64,000 nucleotides of DNA from an uncultured Planctomycetota bacterium (lineage in GTDB: Bacteria; Planctomycetota; Brocadiia; CAIUPP01). This document shows, one piece after another, positions 6,551 to 15,201 of the stretch; position 1 is the stretch's first letter, and each line of letters opens with the position of its first letter. The notes below the pieces were generated by a model. The model worked only from the letters and a program-made list of their open reading frames with translations, was not told the origin of the DNA and searched no databases. A program made the position numbers and the translations under genes. The stretch lies in NCBI GenBank assembly GCA_903901045.1, contig CAIUPP010000026.1, forward strand, positions 1 through 64,000, written 5' to 3'.

Positions 6551-8791
6551 ATGTCCCCGAACGTTGTGACCACTACGGAAAAAATGCGCCGCCTGCCCTG
6601 GTTCGTCACCATGCAGGCGTTCAACAGCATTTTCTGTTACCTCACGGTCTTCGGGCCGCTGTTCGTGTTGTTCCTGGGGGAGATGGGGCTGCCCAAGGGG
6701 CGGATCGGTTTCCTGACCGCTCTCTTCCCATTCTGCGGACTGCTGGCGCTGTTCGTCGCTCCGATGACCGAACGGATGGGGGTCAAGCGCGCTTTCCTCA
6801 CCTTCTATGCTTTGCGGAAATTCATCACCGCGTTGCTCCTGTTCACCCCCCTGGTCCTCGCCACGTACGACCTGAATACGGCGTTCTATTATGTCGCGGT
6901 CGTGATCGCATTGTTCGCGGTCTGCCGCTCCATCGCCGAGACGGCCTTCTGCCCGTGGAGCCAGGAGTTCATCCCGGACACGGTGCGCGGCAAGTACAAC
7001 GCCACCGTCAGTATCATTGCCACCCTCGCCACGGGTGCGGCGATCGTGGGCGCCAGCTTCTACATGGCGCGCAAGTCGGGACTGAGCGCGTACATGGGGC
7101 CGATGGCGGTCGGCGTGTTATTCGGATTCATCGGGGTGGCTGCCGGTTGCATGGTGCCCGGCGGGGCGCCGGTCGCGCGCAGTGAATCGCACTGGAACTT
7201 CCTGCGGCGCATGTTCGGCGCCTTCCGCGACCGCAAGTTCCGCCTCTACCTTGTCGGCATCGCGCTGGTGAGCCTCGGCTGGGCGGCGACCGCCAGTTTC
7301 CTTCCGCTGTACCTGCGCGAGCAGGTGGGACTCTCCTCCGGCATGGTGTTCATGCTGACCAACGGCGCGCTGCTGGGGACGCTGCTGTCCAGCTACGCCT
7401 GGGGCTGGGCGGCGGACCGTTACGGCAGCAAGCCGGTGATGCTCACCTCGGTGAACCTGCTGCTCCTGCTGCCGATCTGCTGGTGGCTGCTGCCGCGCGG
7501 CGGCGCGTTCACCATCCCACTCATCCTGTTCTTCAACGGGGTCAGCGGCGCGGCGCTGACCGGATGGGGAATTGCCTCCGACCGCCACCTGTACGTGGAC
7601 GTGGTGCCGCCGGAGAAGAAGATGCACTACCTGGCGCTGTTCTATGCCTACAGCGGCGTGGTGGGGGGGATCGGCCCGCTGGCGGCGGGCTATGCGCTGG
7701 AGCATTTCAGCCACCTCAGCGGGAACTTCGGCCCGGCGCGCCTGGATCAGTACACGCCGCTCTTTGCGGCCGGTTTCCTTCTGCTGCTGGCGGGGTTCCT
7801 GGTGCTCAGCCGCACGCGCGCGGGGGGAAGCATGCCCTCGGGGCGGTTCGTCGGGATGTTCCTCCAGGGGAATCCCTTCATGGCGCTGGAGTCCATGGTG
7901 CGCTACAACTTTGCGGGGGATGAGGACTCGCGCGTCTCGGTCGCGGAGCGGCTGGGGGAGGCGCGCAGCCCGCTCAACGTCAACGAGTTGATCGAAGCGC
8001 TGTCCGACCCCAGCTTCAACGTCCGGTATGAGGCGGTGATCTCCATGGCGCGCACCCGCAACGACCGGCGTTTCGTCCACGCTCTGGCGGGTGTGGTACA
8101 CGGGGGGGAACCGGAACTGGCCGCTGCCGCCGCCTGGGCGCTGGGGCGCATGGGGAACCGGGCCGCCATTCCTGCGTTGCGCCGCGGCCTGCAAGCGGAG
8201 ACGCCGCTGTTGCGGGCGCGTTGCGCGCGGGCGCTGGGGATGCTGGAGGATGCCGATTCCATCCCCGCGATCATGCAGTTGTTCCGCCTCGAACGGAACA
8301 GCGGCATTCGCATGGCCTACGCTTCGGCTCTGGGGGTGCTGCGCGCGCGTGAGACCGTGCCGGAACTGCTCGATTTCCTGCGCAGCCTCGATGCGCCGAT
8401 GCAGCGAATGGAACTGGCGCTGGCCGCCGCGCAGATGGTGGGGGATGAGGAGTACTTCGTCCGCCTTCAGCGCGACGCGGCCCTCAGCCCCGGCATGGTG
8501 TACAACCAGGCGCTGGAGGTGATCCGGCGCAAGATCATCCGCCATTCCTGGGCGGAAGGGGCTTCGGAGGCGCTGGGGAAAGTGGCCGACATCATGGCCC
8601 AGGAGCAGGTCGAGAAGGGGGCCCGCGTGCTGGCGGAGGTAATTGGCGATCTGCAACTTTCCGCCGTCGCGCCCGCGCGCGCCTCCGTCCTGCGCGAATG
8701 CATCGAGATGCTGCGCCTCGCGCCTCAGCGGCGGGAATACATCTTCCTCGCCCTCCACGCTCTCGACGCGGCGGCGGAGGAGGAGGAATGA
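6551..8791 (+). CDS. MFS transporter fused to a C-terminal HEAT-repeat domain
   Basis: 746 residues from ATG 6551. Residues about 10-430 form a 12-segment major facilitator fold, with cytoplasmic-loop motifs such as APMTERMGVKRAF and AADRYGSKPV after segments 2 and 8. From about residue 474 to 625, degenerate HEAT/PBS-lyase-type repeats follow (VNELIEALSDPSFNVRYEAV, PELAAAAAWALGRMGNRAAI, LLRARCARALGMLEDADSI, IRMAYASALGVLRARETV), then a helical tail. HEAT repeats usually bind proteins, so the tail may be a cytoplasmic regulatory platform. An upstream GTG at 6518 is in frame but would sit at the probable transcript start. It follows the radical SAM gene by 120 bp; a role in exporting the modified peptide is possible but unproven. 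Confidence 0.85.
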   Translation: MSPNVVTTTEKMRRLPWFVTMQAFNSIFCYLTVFGPLFVLFLGEMGLPKGRIGFLTALFPFCGLLALFVAPMTERMGVKRAFLTFYALRKFITALLLFTPLVLATYDLNTAFYYVAVVIALFAVCRSIAETAFCPWSQEFIPDTVRGKYNATVSIIATLATGAAIVGASFYMARKSGLSAYMGPMAVGVLFGFIGVAAGCMVPGGAPVARSESHWNFLRRMFGAFRDRKFRLYLVGIALVSLGWAATASFLPLYLREQVGLSSGMVFMLTNGALLGTLLSSYAWGWAADRYGSKPVMLTSVNLLLLLPICWWLLPRGGAFTIPLILFFNGVSGAALTGWGIASDRHLYVDVVPPEKKMHYLALFYAYSGVVGGIGPLAAGYALEHFSHLSGNFGPARLDQYTPLFAAGFLLLLAGFLVLSRTRAGGSMPSGRFVGMFLQGNPFMALESMVRYNFAGDEDSRVSVAERLGEARSPLNVNELIEALSDPSFNVRYEAVISMARTRNDRRFVHALAGVVHGGEPELAAAAAWALGRMGNRAAIPALRRGLQAETPLLRARCARALGMLEDADSIPAIMQLFRLERNSGIRMAYASALGVLRARETVPELLDFLRSLDAPMQRMELALAAAQMVGDEEYFVRLQRDAALSPGMVYNQALEVIRRKIIRHSWAEGASEALGKVADIMAQEQVEKGARVLAEVIGDLQLSAVAPARASVLRECIEMLRLAPQRREYIFLALHALDAAAEEEE

Positions 8792-8801
8792 GTGCAGAGC
8801 G

Positions 8802-8827
8802 CAGAATTCAGAATGAAGAATTCAGAA
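8802..8827. repeat. Degenerate GAATTCAGAA repeat
   Basis: GAATTCAGAA occurs twice in 26 bp, separated by TGAA, in the gap before hisA. It belongs to the same general class of low-complexity intergenic repeats seen across the window. Confidence 0.6.
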
Positions 8828-8906
8828 CAAACAAAACAGAACAACGGCGGACGCCTGCCAGTCCGTCCCATTGCCGCCGCGCCGCCTCTCTGGTATCCTT
8901 CCACGC

Positions 8907-9623
8907 ATGATTATCTTTCCAGCTATAGACCTGAAGGACGGTCGTTGTGTGCGCCTCGTGCAGGGTGAGGCGAGCCGGGAGACGGTGTTTTCGACCGACC
9001 CCCTTGAAGTGGCCGCCGGATTCCGCGAGGCGGGGGCGGAGCATCTGCACATGGTGGACCTGGATGGCGCGTTCGAAGGGGAGCCGCGGCACCTGGGGAT
9101 CGTGGCGGAGGTGGCGCGCGAGACGGGGCTGAAGGTGGAGATCGGCGGCGGCATCCGCACGCGCGACACGGTGCTGCGTTACCTCAACGCAGGGGTGGAT
9201 CGCGTGATCATCGGCACGCGCGCGCTGGAGTCCCCGGACTGGCTGGCGAAGCTGTGCGAGGAGTTCCCCGGCCGAATCGCCGCCGGCGTGGACGTGCGCG
9301 ACGGCAAGGTGGCGGTGCGCGGTTGGGTGGAGGTGTCGCAGATGACGGCGCTCGACCTCGCGGACCGATTGAAGGGGATTGCGCTGCGCGCGGTGATCTT
9401 CACCGATATCTCCGTGGATGGCACGCTGGCGGGGCCGGCCGTCGAGAGCACGCGCGCCTTCGCCGAGCGCGTGAAGCACCCGGTGGTCGCCTCCGGCGGA
9501 GTGGGGAGCCTCGAGCATGTCCGCGCCCTCGCGCAACTTCCCATCGAGGGCATCATCATCGGGCGGGCGCTGTACACCGGGGCGGTGGCGCTGCGGGAGG
9601 CGCTTGAGGTGGTCCGCAACTGA
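8907..9623 (+). CDS. hisA: Phosphoribosylformimino-5-aminoimidazole carboxamide ribotide isomerase HisA
   Basis: 238 residues, normal length for HisA, the (beta/alpha)8 isomerase converting ProFAR to PRFAR in histidine synthesis. The catalytic aspartates fall at the positions known for the family: Asp8 in PAIDLKDG and Asp129 in AAGVDV. Phosphate-binding GGGIR and ASGGVGS loops are intact, and FTDISVDGTL follows strand 6. I start at ATG 8907 (MIIFPAIDLKDG); 12 codons upstream are also open but contain no ribosome site and are not HisA-like. No other his gene is adjacent. It converges with the HAD-YvcK gene over a shared hairpin. Confidence 0.95.
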   Translation: MIIFPAIDLKDGRCVRLVQGEASRETVFSTDPLEVAAGFREAGAEHLHMVDLDGAFEGEPRHLGIVAEVARETGLKVEIGGGIRTRDTVLRYLNAGVDRVIIGTRALESPDWLAKLCEEFPGRIAAGVDVRDGKVAVRGWVEVSQMTALDLADRLKGIALRAVIFTDISVDGTLAGPAVESTRAFAERVKHPVVASGGVGSLEHVRALAQLPIEGIIIGRALYTGAVALREALEVVRN

Positions 9624-9638
9624 TCCGACGGATCAGTT
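9618..9638. terminator. Bidirectional hairpin between hisA and the YvcK fusion gene
   Basis: AACTGATCCG-A-CGGATCAGTT is a perfect 10-bp inverted repeat that includes the hisA stop codon. It sits between two convergent genes. Confidence 0.6.
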
Positions 9639-9651
9639 GGGTCTGTCCGAT

Positions 9652-11325
9652 CTACCGTAATTCCATGATAATCTTCGCCAGCTTGTTCGGGTCATGCCGC
9701 AGCAGATCCTGCTTTTCCCAGAGGACGCGCTGCTGGTCGAGGTCCTCCACGAGATCCTCCTCGATGATCTGTGGCCCCAGGGTGCGCAGTTCGGGGGTGG
9801 CCAGGACCAGTTGCGCGCCGGATTCCTCGTACCTGCCCAGCATCTCCTTGGGAGGGAGATGGTTGTTCACCAGCACGTAATCCAGCACGCCATCCCCCAG
9901 GTATTTCTGCACCGCGCGGACATGGTCGGCGGCGGTGTAGCCGTCGGTCTGGCCCGGCTGCGTGACGATGTTGCAGATGTAGACCACGCGCGCGTTCGAG
10001 GTGCGTATGGCGCGCGCGATGCCGCGCACCAGCAGGTTCGTGATGACGCTGGTGTACAGGCTCCCCGGCCCGATGACGATGGTGTCGGCGCGCTCGATCT
10101 CCTGCAACGCCTCCTCGGTCGCGCTGGCGGTCTCCGGTTCGAGGAAGAGGTGCTCGATGGGGGCCTTGTTCAGGCCGCGCACGTTGACCTCCTGCCGGAC
10201 GATGGTCCCGTCGGTCAGCACGGCGCAGACGTGGCAGTCGCTCAGGGTGCTGGCGATCACCTTCCCCTGAATTGCGAGAATCTCGCTGGCGGCGCGCAGG
10301 GCGGACTCGAATGATCCGGTGATCTTGGTCAGCGCGGCCAGGAAGAGATTGCCGAAACTCACCCCCGTCAGATCGCCATCCTCGAAGCGGTACTGAAACA
10401 ACTCATGGAGCTGGCGGCCGGTCTTCTCGCTGCTGGAGAGGGCGACCAGGCAGTTGCGCGCATCGCCGGGGGCGGGCATGCCCAGGTCGCGGCGCAGCTT
10501 GCCGGAGTGCCGGCCCGAATCGGTGACGGTGACGATGGCGGTGAGGTTGCGCGTGAACGCCTTGAGCCCCTGGAGCACCATGGGCAGGCCGGTGCCCCCG
10601 CCGATGGCCAGCACGCGCGCCTGCTCGCGGTGGCGCTGCTTGTTGGCGGATGCCAGCACCTCGCAGAGCTCGCCGATGCGCGCGATCTTGTACCCCGGCT
10701 CCTCGAACTCATCCTTCGGTTGCAGGCTGGCGTACCGCCCGTGCTGCATCTGGACGGTGGTCATGCGCAGGTAGTTGGCCACGCGGATTTCCGCGTCGAT
10801 GCGGTCTCCCACCACCATGCACTCCTGCGGCGTCAGGCCGTGGCGCGTCATCAGCTCGATGTAGCAGTCATCCAGGTCGGTGCCGATCTCCGAATCGTTG
10901 ATGAGCGTCTCGTCGAAATAGGAGGCCAGGCCGAGCATCTGGATCTTGCGTTCCTGGCGGAGGTGGACGCCGTTGGTGACCAGGAACAGAAGGTACCCCT
11001 GCGCGCGCAGGTTGCGCAGCAGGCTGACGGCATCCGGGAAGGGCTGGATGGTCTCGACTTCATCCTGGTTGTACGCCTTCATCGCGGCGGCGACGATCTC
11101 CTTGCCCATGCCGTAGCGCTCGGCGATGTCGTCGAACACCTTGTAACGCGGGCCGTAGCGCGCGTTCAACTGCACCTGGAGGTCGTAGATTTCTTCTTCG
11201 GAGCAGGGGAGGCCGCTGGCGATCATCGCCTTGGCGGCGCGGCGGCGCGCGGCGTCCACCAGGGAGCCGGAGCAATCGTAGAGCGTGTCGTCGAGGTCGA
11301 AGATAACCGCTTTGATTCGAGCCAT
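9652..11325 (-). CDS. HAD hydrolase fused to YvcK/CofD-like gluconeogenesis factor
   Basis: 557 residues with two complete domains. Residues 1-225 are a HAD-superfamily phosphatase: DLDDTLYD with nucleophile Asp10 and acid Asp12, the LVTNG motif II and GDRIDAEI motif IV. Residues 236-557 are a YvcK/CofD-like protein: IGGGTGLP (241-248), TVTDSGRHSGKLRRDL, PGDARNCLVAL, IVIGPGSLYTSVITNLLV and NIVTQPGQTDGYTA. YvcK is normally a stand-alone UDP-sugar-binding factor affecting cell wall and carbon metabolism. Fusion to a phosphatase suggests that the phosphatase acts on a related sugar phosphate, but that is inference. It is last in a likely three-gene operon read from the promoter at 12423-12451. 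Confidence 0.9.
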   Translation of the reverse strand: MARIKAVIFDLDDTLYDCSGSLVDAARRRAAKAMIASGLPCSEEEIYDLQVQLNARYGPRYKVFDDIAERYGMGKEIVAAAMKAYNQDEVETIQPFPDAVSLLRNLRAQGYLLFLVTNGVHLRQERKIQMLGLASYFDETLINDSEIGTDLDDCYIELMTRHGLTPQECMVVGDRIDAEIRVANYLRMTTVQMQHGRYASLQPKDEFEEPGYKIARIGELCEVLASANKQRHREQARVLAIGGGTGLPMVLQGLKAFTRNLTAIVTVTDSGRHSGKLRRDLGMPAPGDARNCLVALSSSEKTGRQLHELFQYRFEDGDLTGVSFGNLFLAALTKITGSFESALRAASEILAIQGKVIASTLSDCHVCAVLTDGTIVRQEVNVRGLNKAPIEHLFLEPETASATEEALQEIERADTIVIGPGSLYTSVITNLLVRGIARAIRTSNARVVYICNIVTQPGQTDGYTAADHVRAVQKYLGDGVLDYVLVNNHLPPKEMLGRYEESGAQLVLATPELRTLGPQIIEEDLVEDLDQQRVLWEKQDLLRHDPNKLAKIIMELR

Positions 11326-11335
11326 AAGCCTCTAC

Positions 11336-11363
11336 CAATGGGCAATGGTCAATGGGCAATTGC
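11336..11363. repeat. CAATGGG heptamer tract
   Basis: CAATG begins at 11336, 11343 and 11350, and CAATT at 11357, an exact 7-bp period. It lies upstream of the HAD-YvcK start codon. Confidence 0.65.
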
Positions 11364-11417
11364 CAGGGGACAACGGGCCGCGGACAACGCCCAGGTTTCA
11401 ATGTGCAGCGGGGAGGC

Positions 11418-11657
11418 TCATTCGCGCAGCACTTCGTACAGCCCGGATTCCTCCGGCGAGACTTCCGGCAGCCGCCGGGCGCCCGAGCCGCCGAGCATCT
11501 TGCGGATCTCTTCGATCTGCTTGCCGTAGAACATGATCAGACTCAGTTGAGAGCGCATGGCGCTCATGATTTTGAGTTGCACGATAAAGACGATGACGAA
11601 AGAGACAGGCACCATCCACTGCATGAATTTCTCGGTCCAATGGATCCACTCTGACAT
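11418..11657 (-). CDS. Small single-pass membrane protein of unknown function
   Basis: 79 residues: a short amphipathic start (MSEWIHWTEKFMQW), one hydrophobic segment (about residues 15-32, VPVSFVIVFIVQLKI), then a basic/acidic cytoplasmic tail with EEIRKMLGG and a Glu-rich end. No family recognised. The start is supported by AAGGAAA about 6 nt upstream on the minus strand, and by tight packing (18 bp) behind the exported-protein gene, implying co-transcription. Confidence 0.6.
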   Translation of the reverse strand: MSEWIHWTEKFMQWMVPVSFVIVFIVQLKIMSAMRSQLSLIMFYGKQIEEIRKMLGGSGARRLPEVSPEESGLYEVLRE

Positions 11658-11675
11658 CTTCGTTTCCTTGTCTTG

Positions 11676-12359
11676 TTAGAAGCTGAACGTCATGTACATT
11701 TTCTTGCCCGGATTATAGGGGTCCGGGATGACATACTTCTTCCCCGGTTCGGGGATTGTGTAGGTTTGCGACTTGATGCCGGTTTCGGTCTGCCACTCGA
11801 TCACGAAGGTGATCGGCTTCTTCTTCTCTTCGACCAGCGACGGGGGGGCGGCGTGGCCGCGCACCACGCGGTCCACCAGCATGAGCGGGGTGATGCCGTA
11901 ATCGGTGATCACTTTCGGGCCGACGCGGCCCATGAGGTAGATTTCCGTCTCCGGGGGGAGGGGGGTGTTGAAGAAGTCCTGCGCCTCCTTGTTATCGCGC
12001 GAGACGAAGCACATCACGTTGGAGCCGGAAGCGCGATGGGTGGTGAAGCCGAAGTACCCCCGGGAGGTGATTCCATTGCGCGTCGCCTCGCCCGGGAACT
12101 TGTTGTTGTCCACCCGCTCGCCGAAGTAGTCGGGCACCTGAACGTAATGCCCCTCGAAATCCTGGGGGAAACGGTTCAGCTTGTCGGGACCGACGGGGAT
12201 ATAGACCTTCGGCTCCTCGGTCGCCGTCTCGGTCTTCGCCTCGGGGGCGGCGGTCTTGGCGGCTGCGCCGGCGCCGGCCGTCTGGGCGCGAGCGCTCCAG
12301 ACGGCGACGAGCCCCAGCGCGGCGATCAACGCCATGGACGCAATGAGAATCTTGCGCAT
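11676..12359 (-). CDS. Exported or periplasmic protein of unknown function
   Basis: 227 residues. Residues 1-27 form a signal peptide (MRKILIASMALIAALGLVAV, cleavage near ARA-QTA). An Ala/Lys/Glu-rich linker of about 25 residues follows, then a beta-rich domain (YIPVGPDKLNRFPQDFEGHY, GRVGPKVITDYGITPLMLVD) with some OB-fold character, ending in KKMYMTFSF. No family assigned. ATG 12359 is chosen because GGAGAG lies 7 nt upstream; a longer reading to 12404 would bury the signal peptide. Probably the first gene of the operon running into the HAD-YvcK fusion. Confidence 0.75.
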   Translation of the reverse strand: MRKILIASMALIAALGLVAVWSARAQTAGAGAAAKTAAPEAKTETATEEPKVYIPVGPDKLNRFPQDFEGHYVQVPDYFGERVDNNKFPGEATRNGITSRGYFGFTTHRASGSNVMCFVSRDNKEAQDFFNTPLPPETEIYLMGRVGPKVITDYGITPLMLVDRVVRGHAAPPSLVEEKKKPITFVIEWQTETGIKSQTYTIPEPGKKYVIPDPYNPGKKMYMTFSF

Positions 12360-12422
12360 ATCTGCTCTCCTGCACGGCCGAAAGGACACTCCTCCGCGGC
12401 GCATGGCCGTTGCCTGACATTC

Positions 12423-12451
12423 TATATAGCCTACTTCGCAGGATTATTCAA
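12423..12451 (-). promoter_or_regulatory. Minus-strand promoter for the exported-protein / YvcK operon
   Basis: Read on the minus strand: TTGAAT (12451-12446), 17-bp spacer, TATATA (12428-12423). Confidence 0.6.
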
Positions 12452-12464
12452 TCCATTTTTGCCG

Positions 12465-12534
12465 CGTGGCGCGGAAGAAATGAGCGTTCCCCGCGGGGCG
12501 GATCACCCGCGCCACTCGTTTCTTCCGAGCCACG
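12465..12534. repeat. Imperfect 20-bp inverted repeat between divergent promoters
   Basis: CGTGGCGCGGAAGAAATGAG at 12465-12484 pairs with the reverse complement of 12515-12534 (CGTGGCTCGGAAGAAACGAG), 18 of 20 matching. It lies between the minus-strand promoter at 12423-12451 and the galK promoter at 12580-12608. It could be an operator or a small mobile repeat. Confidence 0.6.
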
Positions 12535-12579
12535 CGCGCAGGGCGTCGGCGGTTGCGCCCCGCAGGACGGGGCGACCGT

Positions 12580-12608
12580 TTGACCTCTTTGCGCCGTAGG
12601 AATACAAT
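12580..12608 (+). promoter_or_regulatory. Promoter for galK-trpD
   Basis: TTGACC (12580-12585), exact 17-bp spacer, TACAAT (12603-12608). Confidence 0.7.
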
Positions 12609-12644
12609 AAGCTCTCAGCGTTCCTGGCGGCGGAAATTTCCACC

Positions 12645-13817
12645 GTGTTGCGAGAGAGTCAAGTGCCCTCAAAGGAATTCCTCGACCTCTTCGGCCCCGG
12701 TCCCATCTCCATCGCGCGCGCGCCGGGGCGCGTCAATCTGATCGGCGATCATACCGACTACAACGGCGGCTACGTGCTGCCCGCGGCGATTGACCGCGAA
12801 GTGCGCATCGCCTTCCGCCCCGCCGACGACGCGCGCGTCGAGATCGCCGCGCTCGATTTCTCCGAGAAAGCCGCCTCCGACCTGAAAAGCCTGGACGCCG
12901 CGTCCGTTCCCGCCTGGGCGCGCTACCCGATGGGGGTGGCCTCCATCCTCCAGAAGGAGGGGCACGTTCTGCGCGGCATGCGCATGGCGCTGCGAAGCAA
13001 TGTGCCGATCGGGGCGGGACTGAGCTCCTCCGCCGCCGTCGAGGCGGCCTCGGCGCTGGCGTTCTGCCACGCCGCCAAACTGCGGATCGCGCCGGAGGAG
13101 TTGGCGCGCATCTGCCAGCGCGCGGAGAACGAATTCGTCGGGATGCGCTGCGGCATCATGGATCAGTTCGTCTCGCTGCTGGGGAAGAGCGGCTGCGCGC
13201 TCTTCATCGACTGCCAGACGCTTCAGCACGCGCTGGCGCCGCTGGATGACTCCAAGGCGCAGATGGTCATTTGCGACACGCGCGTCAAGCGCGAACTCAC
13301 CCGCAGCCCGTACAACCAGCGCCGCGAGGAGTGCGAGAAGGCGCTGGCGATCATCCGTCAACACCTCCCGTCGGCCGCCACCTACCATGACTTGAACGTC
13401 ACTCTCTTCAAGGCGCAGGAGCACCACCTGCCCGATCTGCTGCTCAAGCGCGCGCGGCACGTGGTGACCGAGAACGGGCGCGTGCTGCACGCGGTGAAGG
13501 TGCTTCGCGCAGGGGACCTGATCGCCTTCGGCGCGTTGATGGACGCTTCGCACGCCAGCCTGCGGGACGACTTCGAGGTGAGCTGCCCGGAACTGGACCT
13601 GCTGGTCGACGTGGCCGGGCGGAGTCCGGGGGTCTATGGCAGCCGGATGACCGGGGCCGGGTTCGGCGGTTGCACGGTGACGCTGGTCGCGCCGAGGAAC
13701 GCGGCGGATTTTGCGCAGGAGGCGGCGGCCGAGTTCAAGGCGCAGTTCGGCCGCGAACCCGCCGTGCACATGCTGAAAGCCTCCGACGGGGCCACTGTGG
13801 AGAGCGCGAAGCCATGA
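12645..13817 (+). CDS. galK: Galactokinase
   Basis: 390 residues. GHMP-kinase family member phosphorylating galactose to galactose-1-phosphate (Leloir pathway). Signatures: ARAPGRVNLIGDHTDYNGG near the N-terminus, the glycine-rich ATP loop PIGAGLSSSAAVE, CGIMDQFVSLLG with the catalytic Asp, and C-terminal SRMTGAGFGGCTV. Start uncertain: GTG 12645 gives the full reading, while GTG 12663 has GAGAGAG 4 nt upstream and would give MPSKEFLDLFGP. It has its own promoter. galT and galE are not in the window. It overlaps trpD by 4 bp (ATGA), an unusual operon partner. Confidence 0.93.
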   Translation: MLRESQVPSKEFLDLFGPGPISIARAPGRVNLIGDHTDYNGGYVLPAAIDREVRIAFRPADDARVEIAALDFSEKAASDLKSLDAASVPAWARYPMGVASILQKEGHVLRGMRMALRSNVPIGAGLSSSAAVEAASALAFCHAAKLRIAPEELARICQRAENEFVGMRCGIMDQFVSLLGKSGCALFIDCQTLQHALAPLDDSKAQMVICDTRVKRELTRSPYNQRREECEKALAIIRQHLPSAATYHDLNVTLFKAQEHHLPDLLLKRARHVVTENGRVLHAVKVLRAGDLIAFGALMDASHASLRDDFEVSCPELDLLVDVAGRSPGVYGSRMTGAGFGGCTVTLVAPRNAADFAQEAAAEFKAQFGREPAVHMLKASDGATVESAKP

Positions 13818-14851
13818 TTAAAGAGGCAATCAAAAGGCTGACGGAGCGGCGCGACCTGACGGCGGAAGAGGCCGCCCAGGCGATGAACGAGGTGATGAGC
13901 GGCGAGGCCAGCCCTGCGCAGGTCGCCGCCTTCATCGTCTCCCTGCGCATGAAGGGGGAGACCGGAGAGGAGATCGCCGGCTGCGCCCGCGTGATGCGCT
14001 CGAAGGCGCGCGCGATCCGCTGCGCGCCGGCACGTTATGAAGTGGTGGACACCTGCGGGACCGGCGGCGACGCGCGCAATACCTTCAATATATCGACCGC
14101 CGCCGCGCTGGTGGTCGCCGGGGCGGGCGTCACCGTTGCCAAGCATGGCAACCGCGCCGTCAGTTCGCACTGCGGTTCGGCCGACGTCCTGAAGCAACTC
14201 GGCGTCAACATCGAGGCGCCTGCTCCGGTGGTGGAGCGCTGCCTGAGGGAGTGCGGGATCGGCTTCCTGTTTGCGCCGATGCTGCACGAGGCGATGAAAT
14301 TCGCCATCGGCCCGCGCCGGGAGATCGGCGTGCGCACCGTCTTCAACCTGCTGGGCCCGCTGACCAACCCCGCCGGCGCGCGCTGCCAGGTGATGGGGGT
14401 GTATGACGCCGCCCTTGCGCCTGTTCTGGCCGGAGTGTTGCGCGACCTGGGCAGCCGCCGCTGCATGGTCGTGCATGGCGATGACGGCCTGGATGAGATC
14501 ACCACGACCGGGCGCACCGCCGTGGCGGAACTGCGCGACGGGCAGGTGCGAACCTACACCATCGCGCCGGAGGATTTCGGCCTGCCGCGCGCGAAGCTGT
14601 CCGATCTGGTGGTTCACACCCTGGAGGAAGCCTCCGCCGCCGTCCACGGCGTGCTGGCCGGCGAGAGCGGTCCGCGCCGGGATATCGTGCTGCTCAACGC
14701 GGGCGCGGCCATCATGGTCTCCGGGGCCGCCGCTGACTTGGCCGCCGGGATGAAACGCGCAGCGGAATCCATCGATTCCGGCGCGGCGGGAAAGACTCTG
14801 GCGCAACTGGTCAGCGTCTCGTCGGAGAGCGCGCCGGACGCCTCGAAGTAA
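13814..14851 (+). CDS. trpD: Anthranilate phosphoribosyltransferase
   Basis: 345 residues, standard for TrpD, which joins anthranilate and PRPP in tryptophan synthesis. Clear motifs: VDTCGTGGDARNTFNIST (PRPP binding), KHGNRAVSSHCGSADVLKQL, GVRTVFNLLGPLTNPA and DGLDEIT. ATG 13814 overlaps the galK stop in ATGA, so translation is probably coupled. No other trp gene is adjacent. Confidence 0.95.
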   Translation: MIKEAIKRLTERRDLTAEEAAQAMNEVMSGEASPAQVAAFIVSLRMKGETGEEIAGCARVMRSKARAIRCAPARYEVVDTCGTGGDARNTFNISTAAALVVAGAGVTVAKHGNRAVSSHCGSADVLKQLGVNIEAPAPVVERCLRECGIGFLFAPMLHEAMKFAIGPRREIGVRTVFNLLGPLTNPAGARCQVMGVYDAALAPVLAGVLRDLGSRRCMVVHGDDGLDEITTTGRTAVAELRDGQVRTYTIAPEDFGLPRAKLSDLVVHTLEEASAAVHGVLAGESGPRRDIVLLNAGAAIMVSGAAADLAAGMKRAAESIDSGAAGKTLAQLVSVSSESAPDASK

Positions 14852-14899
14852 TGAGGATGCGTCCGCTGTGGCGCGGCAGGAAAGAGTTTCCGCGGGCGG

Positions 14900-14913
14900 C
14901 GCAGCATGCTGCG
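14900..14913. repeat. CGCAGCATGCTGCG palindrome
   Basis: A 14-bp perfect palindrome sharing its core with the two 20-bp palindromes at 34428 and 34494. The rest of the 350-bp gap 14852-15201 shows only the promoter at 15082 and no gene. Confidence 0.6.
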
Positions 14914-15081
14914 TTTCCGCAAAAGCGGTTGTTATGCAAGCGGTTTGGATGACGAACTCCGTATCGTGCTATATGCCAGCAAGTTAGGGTTTAATTAGTG
15001 ATAGAACTGTCCTGGCGTTCTGAGCGTCGGCGATTCAGCGCAAAATGCGACATTACGCCCTCCCTCCGAGCCGTCAGTTCC

Positions 15082-15111
15082 TTGACATGTCTTTCTGCGC
15101 GCCCCTATAAT
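15082..15111 (+). promoter_or_regulatory. Near-consensus promoter for the pilus/secretion cluster
   Basis: TTGACA (15082-15087), 18-bp spacer, TATAAT (15106-15111): both hexamers perfect. The leader to the first PilB is about 85 nt. Confidence 0.85.
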
Positions 15112-15201
15112 CAAATTGAAGCATAGAGCATCGCGAGAGAACCGTTACGCTGCGTGAGGCCGTTCCTCCGGGCGTGACGGAAACTCTTGTGGAGAAACAA
15201 G

